Source: Candidatus Brevefilum sp. (GTDB lineage Bacteria; Chloroflexota; Anaerolineae; Anaerolineales; Anaerolineaceae). From it: a stretch of 64,000 nucleotides of DNA. The position numbers and the translations under genes were made by a program. Positions 59,290 through 64,000 of the stretch are shown here, piece after piece. How positions within the stretch are numbered: the stretch's first letter is position 1; each line of letters starts with the position of its first letter. The stretch covers positions 1 to 64,000 of the forward strand of contig JAHYJN010000011.1 of NCBI GenBank assembly GCA_019428905.1, written 5' to 3'. The notes below the pieces were generated by a model. It worked only from the letters and a program-made list of their open reading frames with translations, searched no databases and had not been told where the DNA came from.

Positions 59290-59946
59290 ATGCCCGGAAA
59301 ACCAGCTGAAAACCACAACCCCTTTGAAAATATCCGCTGTTTAATGTTCGACCTGGATGATACCCTCTACCCACGTGAAAGCGGCGCCTGGGATCGGGTG
59401 CGTGTCCGCATCGACCAGTTCTTGATCGAAAAAATGGGCTTCCCGCCAGGTGACGTCCCTGCCCTGCGTTCGCGGCTCTTTCACCAATACGGCACCACCC
59501 TGCGCGGGCTGCAAATTGAATACCAAGTCGATATGGAAGATTACTTGCGCTTTGTGCATGATGCCCCCTTAGTCGATATCCTCTCCCCTGACCCCGAGCT
59601 TGACCAAGTCTTACAGGCCTTCCCCCAGCACAAGGTGATTTTCACCAACGCGTACGCCCCGCATGCCCACAGGGTGATGGCCATCCTGGGCGTCCAGCAT
59701 CACTTTGACCAGGTCATTGATATTTACAACACTTACCCTTACTGCAAACCGGAAGCCGAAGCTTTCAACAAAGCCCTGGCCTTCATCAATCAAGCCCCCG
59801 AGCATTGCCTGTTGATTGACGACAACCCCGCCAACCTGGATACAGCCAAAACACTCGGCCTGGGCACCATTTCCGTGGGGATCCATCACCATAACGGCAG
59901 CCCCCATATCGCGGACATCAAACACCTGATCCATCTACTCACGTAA
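59290..59946 (+). CDS. HAD-type pyrimidine 5'-nucleotidase-like phosphatase
   Basis: A 218-residue HAD hydrolase like the yeast SDT1/PHM8 and bacterial pyrimidine 5'-nucleotidase group. Motif I CLMFDLDDTLYPRES, motif II IFTNAYAP, motif III KPEAEAF, and motif IV LIDDNPANLDTAK. It has the cap insertion expected between I and II (DYLRFVHDAPL...). MSG at 59290 with GAGGACATCGC before the ATG. Substrate inferred. Confidence 0.8.
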   Translation: MPGKPAENHNPFENIRCLMFDLDDTLYPRESGAWDRVRVRIDQFLIEKMGFPPGDVPALRSRLFHQYGTTLRGLQIEYQVDMEDYLRFVHDAPLVDILSPDPELDQVLQAFPQHKVIFTNAYAPHAHRVMAILGVQHHFDQVIDIYNTYPYCKPEAEAFNKALAFINQAPEHCLLIDDNPANLDTAKTLGLGTISVGIHHHNGSPHIADIKHLIHLLT

Positions 59947-59952
59947 AAAAAA

Positions 59953-60160
59953 AAGTGAATCGTGAATGGTGAATAGTGAATAGTGAAAGCTCATAGCTGA
60001 TCCCACTCCCTTGCGCTTCAGGGACTCCGTAGTTAGTAGTAGGTAACTGGAGGATGGTTGGTTACCCTTCCTAATACCTAATCGCCTAATACCTACTACC
60101 TACTACCTACTACCTACTACCTAATACCTGACCTTCCCATTTTCCCTATCCCCCCGATCA
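59953..60160. repeat. gene-free spacer with gtgaat and ctaccta word repeats
   Basis: Positions 59953-59990 hold gtgaatcgtgaatggtgaatagtgaat; 60022-60131 hold taatacctaatcgcctaatacctactacctactacctact and related words; 59990-60012 has agctcatagctga. No gene is present. Confidence 0.75.
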
Positions 60161-60221
60161 TTTTTCATGTACAATAGATAACATCCACTCATTTCCATCT
60201 ACATGTCAATGGAGGTTTATT

Positions 60222-61274
60222 ATGGCTAAAGACGAAAAAGAAAAAAAAGATAAGAAGGTAAAGAAGGAAAAGCAAGAAAAGAAAGAAAAGAAAAACAAGA
60301 AAAAAAAAGATAAGAAGAAAAACAAAAAAGAAGAAGACTCCGTAGGTACCCAAGAAAAAGCTGAGGAAGATCCACAGGATTCTCACGCTCCCGAAGATCC
60401 AGTCGCTGAGGCAGCGCTTCGGGAGCACATTGAAGATTTAGATCACGACCATTATCGGTTCGTAGAGCCTGGCGATATCCAACCGCAAAGACAAACCAAG
60501 AAGCTCTCGAAAAAGAAATATGAAAAAGAGCTCCGCCGTTTGCAAATCGAATTGGTTAAACTCCAGGAGTGGGTCAAGAAAGAAGGCCTAAAGGTGGTGG
60601 TGGTCTTCGAAGGCCGCGATGCTGCCGGGAAGGGCGGTGTGATCAAACGCGTCATGCAGTGCCTTAATCCCCGCATCGCGCGCGTGGTTGCCCTGGGCGT
60701 GCCCACGGAACGCGAGAAAACCCAATGGTACTTCCAGCGCTACGTACCGCACCTGCCTGCCGCCGGGGAAATCGTCCTCTTCGACCGCAGCTGGTATAAC
60801 CGTGCGGGCGTTGAGCGCGTGATGGGCTTTTGCACGGATGACGAATACTGGGAGTTCATGCGCACCTGTCCTGAGTTTGAACGCATGCTTGTCCGTTCCG
60901 GCATTATCCTGGTCAAGTACTGGTTTTCAGTCAGTGATTCTGAGCAAGAAAAGCGCTTCATGGCGCGCATTGATGACCGCACCAAACGCTGGAAATTGAG
61001 CCCAATGGATGTTGAAGCCCGCAGCAAATGGGTGGAATATTCTAAGGCCAAAGACGTGATGATGAAGTATACCGACATCAAACAAGCGCCCTGGTACGTG
61101 GTCAACGCAGATGACAAGCCCAAAGCCCGGCTGAATTGCATCGCCCACCTGCTCACCCAGATCCCATACGAAGACCTAACCCCTGATCGTATCGAGCTGC
61201 CGCCCCGCCAATCAGATGAGGGCTACGTCCGGCCGCCTTTCGAAGATCAGACCTTCGTGCCTGAGCTCTACTGA
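60222..61274 (+). CDS. ppk2: polyphosphate kinase 2 with lysine-rich N-terminus
   Basis: A 350-residue PPK2 family kinase using polyphosphate to phosphorylate nucleotides. Walker A VFEGRDAAGKGGVIKRV, Walker B/lid LFDRSWYNRAGVERVMGF, and MARIDDRTKRWKLSPMDVEARSKW are family hallmarks. Residues 2 to about 40 are almost entirely Lys with Glu/Asp/Asn; they are absent from most PPK2 proteins and read as A-rich DNA (60230-60345). The tail may bind polyphosphate or nucleic acid. GGAGG precedes the ATG. Subclass (AMP or ADP) is undetermined. Confidence 0.88.
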   Translation: MAKDEKEKKDKKVKKEKQEKKEKKNKKKKDKKKNKKEEDSVGTQEKAEEDPQDSHAPEDPVAEAALREHIEDLDHDHYRFVEPGDIQPQRQTKKLSKKKYEKELRRLQIELVKLQEWVKKEGLKVVVVFEGRDAAGKGGVIKRVMQCLNPRIARVVALGVPTEREKTQWYFQRYVPHLPAAGEIVLFDRSWYNRAGVERVMGFCTDDEYWEFMRTCPEFERMLVRSGIILVKYWFSVSDSEQEKRFMARIDDRTKRWKLSPMDVEARSKWVEYSKAKDVMMKYTDIKQAPWYVVNADDKPKARLNCIAHLLTQIPYEDLTPDRIELPPRQSDEGYVRPPFEDQTFVPELY

Positions 61275-61300
61275 CCAACATACCCACCAGCATAATTCAA

Positions 61301-61334
61301 CCGACTGCGGTGTGACCTAACCCATCGCAGTCGG
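61301..61334. repeat. perfect 9-bp inverted repeat
   Basis: CCGACTGCG (61301-61309) and CGCAGTCGG (61326-61334), 16-nt loop, in the spacer between ppk2 and the amidohydrolase gene. No U-tract follows on the plus strand. It may be a bidirectional transcription or mRNA element. Confidence 0.45.
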
Positions 61335-61346
61335 GGTTACGCGCCT

Positions 61347-62600
61347 ATGCCCAAACAGACACACATCCAAACTATCCAGTCCCTCGCACAAGGGGTCTTT
61401 GACCACCTGGTCCGCATCAGGCGTGACCTGCACCGCCACCCAGAACTGTCTGGCCATGAAGCATGGACCGCTCACTACCTGGCTAGCGAACTAGTTCAAC
61501 TGGGACTGGAAGTCCGCACAGGCGCTGGCGGGCACGGGCTGTGGGCGGACCTGGTCACCGACCCCTCCCGTCCCAGCGTGGCGCTGCGTGTGGACATCGA
61601 TGCCCTGCCCATCCAGGAGGTCAACCGGGCACCGTACCGCTCCGCCAACCCGGGGGTGATGCACGCCTGCGGGCACGACGTCCACAGCGCCATCGGGATC
61701 GGCGTCGTTGGGGTGCTATCCCAAATGCGCACGTCTTTACCGGGAAATATCCGCTTCATCTTCCAGCCAGAAGAGGAGGAGATCACCGGGGCACAGCGTA
61801 TGATCCGGGCTGGGGTTTTAAATCGCCCCACACCAGCCGCCATCTTTGGGCTGCACGTCGCACCCCTGCCCGTCGGGGTGATTGGCTGGACGGATAACCT
61901 GTTCCTGGCAGGCTTTGCGCATTACCTGGTCACCCTGACAGATCAGGACCTGACCAAGGTCCAGCCCGGTCACCTGGATGCGGTCGCTCGCCGCTGCTGC
62001 CAGGTCATCAACCGCTTCAACACCTGGCACCTGCCCACCACCTGGGAGGAGATGGAGGCCTTCTGGCAGCTGATGCACATTGGACCCCGGCAGCTTAAGA
62101 ACTTCATCACTTATGACGCCACCCCTAACGCGGACGACCCCGCTGCCTGGGAGGGCCAGTTCGGCCTGGGTATCACCGCTGCCAACCCGCATCTTCGCCT
62201 GGCTGCGCTGGGCCGGGTGCGAGCTGCGCTGAACGCCATCTGCGGGGCGACCCGCACCCGCTACCATATTGAACCCATGGGTTCGATAATCGATATGCGT
62301 AACGACCCGCAGCTCGTCCTCTCCAACCTGCCTGCGCTCACAGCAGCCGTCAGATCGGAGCAATTAATCCACCTCAGGGGGGCCTTTCCCTTCAATTGTG
62401 AGGATTTTGCTTACTATACGAAGCGCATCCCCGGTGCCATGTACTGGTTAGGCGCTGCCAACCCCGCCGCGGGCAAATTCGCCATGCTTCACACCCCTGA
62501 TTTTGATGTCGATGAGGGTTGCATTCAAACCGGGACGATCGCCATGGCGACCCTGCTGTTCAACACCCTGTCACAACTCGCGCTTAATCCCCCCGATTGA
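61347..62600 (+). CDS. M20D amidohydrolase
   Basis: A 417-residue zinc amidohydrolase of the M20D/HipO-like group (aminoacylase/IAA-hydrolase type). HRHPELSGHEAW; LRVDIDALPIQEV; VMHACGHDVHSAIGI; the E-containing PEEEEITGAQRMI; and GANPAAG near the end. It probably deacylates N-acyl amino acids; substrate unknown. No clear ribosome site is seen: the preceding spacer reads gttacgcgcct. Extra length over the typical 390 residues comes from an insertion in the middle. Confidence 0.82.
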   Translation: MPKQTHIQTIQSLAQGVFDHLVRIRRDLHRHPELSGHEAWTAHYLASELVQLGLEVRTGAGGHGLWADLVTDPSRPSVALRVDIDALPIQEVNRAPYRSANPGVMHACGHDVHSAIGIGVVGVLSQMRTSLPGNIRFIFQPEEEEITGAQRMIRAGVLNRPTPAAIFGLHVAPLPVGVIGWTDNLFLAGFAHYLVTLTDQDLTKVQPGHLDAVARRCCQVINRFNTWHLPTTWEEMEAFWQLMHIGPRQLKNFITYDATPNADDPAAWEGQFGLGITAANPHLRLAALGRVRAALNAICGATRTRYHIEPMGSIIDMRNDPQLVLSNLPALTAAVRSEQLIHLRGAFPFNCEDFAYYTKRIPGAMYWLGAANPAAGKFAMLHTPDFDVDEGCIQTGTIAMATLLFNTLSQLALNPPD

Positions 62601-62767
62601 TCTTGATCTGCGCCGCTCAAAAGGTTGCACATTCCTACCAATTGTTAATAAATCTGTGGTAAATTTCATAAAATATTGATATGTTACAAACCAGCCTGCC
62701 TGGGTTTTAATCAAGACTTCAATTTCGATTAACACACCTGCTCCAGCTGGATTTTAAGGAGAAATGC

Positions 62768-64000
62768 ATGGAAAACAAAGGTATCCGCACCTGTTTAACC
62801 GTTGGGATTGGGCTGATCATCCTGGTCATCGTCTTTGGATTGGGCGCTGGCGCAGGCTATTTCTTGCCACGCCTGATAACGACACCGTCACCCGTGTCCG
62901 GCCCCATCAGCTGCCCCCCCTGTCCCGAAGTGATCACCGTGCCGACGGATGAGGAGGGTACCCCAACCATCATTGCACCCCTTGAATGTCCTGTGTGCCC
63001 CTACGTGGATGCTGAAGGTGACACACCCGAAGCATACCAAAACCTGTTTGCCCCCTTCTGGGAAGCCTGGGATATCGTCCACGATCAATTTGTCGACCAG
63101 CCCGTCGATGATCTGGCCTTGATGCGCGGTGCGATCAAAGGCATGCTGGACGCCCTGGGTGACCGCCACACGTCTTACATGAGCCCGGAAGAATTTCAGC
63201 AAGCCAATGAAGCGCTGGATGGCGAATATGAGGGGATTGGTGCCTGGGTCGATACCACCGGGGAATATATTGAGATCATCAGTCCGATGCGCGGCTCCCC
63301 AGCTGCTGAAGCAGGTTTGCAGCCCAACGACCTGGTGATTGGCATCGATGGTGAAGATATGACCGGCATCCCTGGTGACCTGGTCCTCAGGCGCATCCTT
63401 GGGCCAGCCGGCACGGATGTGACCCTGACCATCCGGCGCGGCGACGATATCTTCGATGTCACCATCACCCGTGCCAAAATCATTGTGCCCACGGTTGAAT
63501 ATGAAATGTTAGAAGATGATATCGCCTACATCGGTCTTTACAACTACGGTGATAAGACCACCGCCCAATTACGCAGCGCCTTGCAGGAACTGCTCGACCA
63601 GGACCCGGTGGGGTTGATCTTTGATCTGCGCGGCAACGGCGGCGGCTACCTCAATACGGCTATTCAGGTCGTCTCGGAATTTATTGGCGAGGGTGTTGTT
63701 ATGTACGAACAGTATGGTGATGGTGAAACCTACGCTTATGAAGCTATCCCGGGCGGCCTGGCCACGGAAATTCCCCTGGTGGTACTGGTCGATCAAGGCA
63801 CAGCCTCAGCCTCTGAGATTACCGCCGGTGCCATCCAGGACCTGGGCCGGGCTCCCTTGGTTGGTGTGACCACCTTTGGCAAAGGTTCGGTGCAAAACTG
63901 GAACACCCTGCAGAACAATGCTGGCGGCGTGCGCGTCACGATCGCCCGCTGGCTCACACCCAATGGCCGCCAGATCAGTGAAATCGGGCTGGAACCCGAA
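62768..64000 (+). CDS. S41 family C-terminal processing protease, 3' truncated by window
   Basis: Starts ATG at 62768 (AAGGAGAAATGC before it) and runs off the window without a stop; 411 residues visible. An N-terminal signal-anchor (TCLTVGIGLIILVIVFGLGAG) is followed by a linker with two CPxCP motifs (SCPPCPE, ECPVCPY), then the conserved SDRHTSYMSPEEF-type sequence (GDRHTSYMSPEEF), a PDZ domain (IISPMRGSPAAEAGLQPNDLV) and the catalytic core: Ser in GTASASEITAGAIQD, Lys in GVTTFGKGSVQ. A serine/lysine periplasmic or cell-surface protease. Note that an overlapping alternative ATG at 62764 is out of frame. Confidence 0.88.
   Translation, partial: MENKGIRTCLTVGIGLIILVIVFGLGAGAGYFLPRLITTPSPVSGPISCPPCPEVITVPTDEEGTPTIIAPLECPVCPYVDAEGDTPEAYQNLFAPFWEAWDIVHDQFVDQPVDDLALMRGAIKGMLDALGDRHTSYMSPEEFQQANEALDGEYEGIGAWVDTTGEYIEIISPMRGSPAAEAGLQPNDLVIGIDGEDMTGIPGDLVLRRILGPAGTDVTLTIRRGDDIFDVTITRAKIIVPTVEYEMLEDDIAYIGLYNYGDKTTAQLRSALQELLDQDPVGLIFDLRGNGGGYLNTAIQVVSEFIGEGVVMYEQYGDGETYAYEAIPGGLATEIPLVVLVDQGTASASEITAGAIQDLGRAPLVGVTTFGKGSVQNWNTLQNNAGGVRVTIARWLTPNGRQISEIGLEPE

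Noticed and set aside
1-64000. CRISPR arrays, tRNA, rRNA and insertion sequences
   Set aside because: No regularly spaced 24-40-bp repeats with unique spacers, no cloverleaf with a 3' TTCGAATC-type arm, and no transposase gene was recognised. The repeats at 29 kb and 33 kb have no spacer logic.

Overview
The window looks like a chromosomal segment of an anaerobic Chloroflexota bacterium, most likely class Anaerolineae. This rests on gene content: a sodium-pumping methylmalonyl-CoA decarboxylase operon, a HrcA/CIRCE heat-shock operon, a PPK2 kinase with a lysine-rich head and M20/S41 peptidases. It also rests on intergenic spacers filled with degenerate short-word repeats. Taxonomy is inferred; no rRNA or tRNA gene was seen.

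Region 1 (about 1-14,000, minus strand) is the packaging, head, lysis and fibre block of a tailed-phage-like prophage. In transcription order it holds a small protein, a coiled-coil/membrane protein, large terminase, GH25 lysozyme, a tiny membrane protein, portal, a small Cys protein, a protease-scaffold-capsid fusion, a virion protein, a holin-like protein, a basic-tailed protein, a connector-like protein fused to a long 11-residue-period coiled coil, a helical protein and a beta-helix fibre. No integrase, replication gene, tail tube or tape measure is visible, so the element continues to the left or is reduced. A perfect LexA-type palindrome sits just downstream of a sigma70-like promoter ahead of the block. 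Two DnaA boxes plus iteron-like repeats lie at 5.7-5.9 kb.

Region 2 (14.4-16.1 kb) beside the prophage holds a PD-(D/E)XK nuclease-like protein with a duplicated C-terminal module and a small unknown protein. Region 3 (16.3-28.8 kb) is ordinary chromosome: thrC-thrB, a GH3 hydrolase, a VapBC-type toxin-antitoxin pair, an aldo/keto reductase, an M20 peptidase, a phosphatase, a ferredoxin, a LuxR-type regulator with a second identical LexA palindrome, and an MFS exporter.

Region 4 (28.8-30.7 kb) is an AT-rich insert with 200-bp direct repeats and GC-rich palindromes. It ends in a free-standing Hint/intein-like protein carrying a DUF559 (Vsr-like) nuclease domain. Region 5 (30.7-52.6 kb) has housekeeping and accessory genes: a YgjP-type metalloprotein, arsenate reductase, pepF with two extra tandem copies of its 3' end, a PHP phosphoesterase, a GIN-domain protein behind a highly structured leader, a pentapeptide protein, an LprI-like protein, a URO-D-type protein, SixA and LD-carboxypeptidase homologues, a CopB-type ATPase, the mmd sodium pump operon, a large PP2C-like/propeller membrane protein and a BioF2-type acetyltransferase.

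Region 6 (52.6-64 kb) is the CIRCE-hrcA-grpE-dnaK-dnaJ-prmA heat-shock block, then a small membrane protein, a HAD nucleotidase, ppk2, an M20D amidohydrolase and a truncated S41 protease. A roughly 50-62-bp imperfect palindromic element recurs four times in spacers (32.1, 39.9, 44.9 and 56.5 kb). At least three genes (28.8, 31.3 and 51.5 kb) have TATAAT exactly 7 nt before the ATG and are probably translated from leaderless mRNAs.
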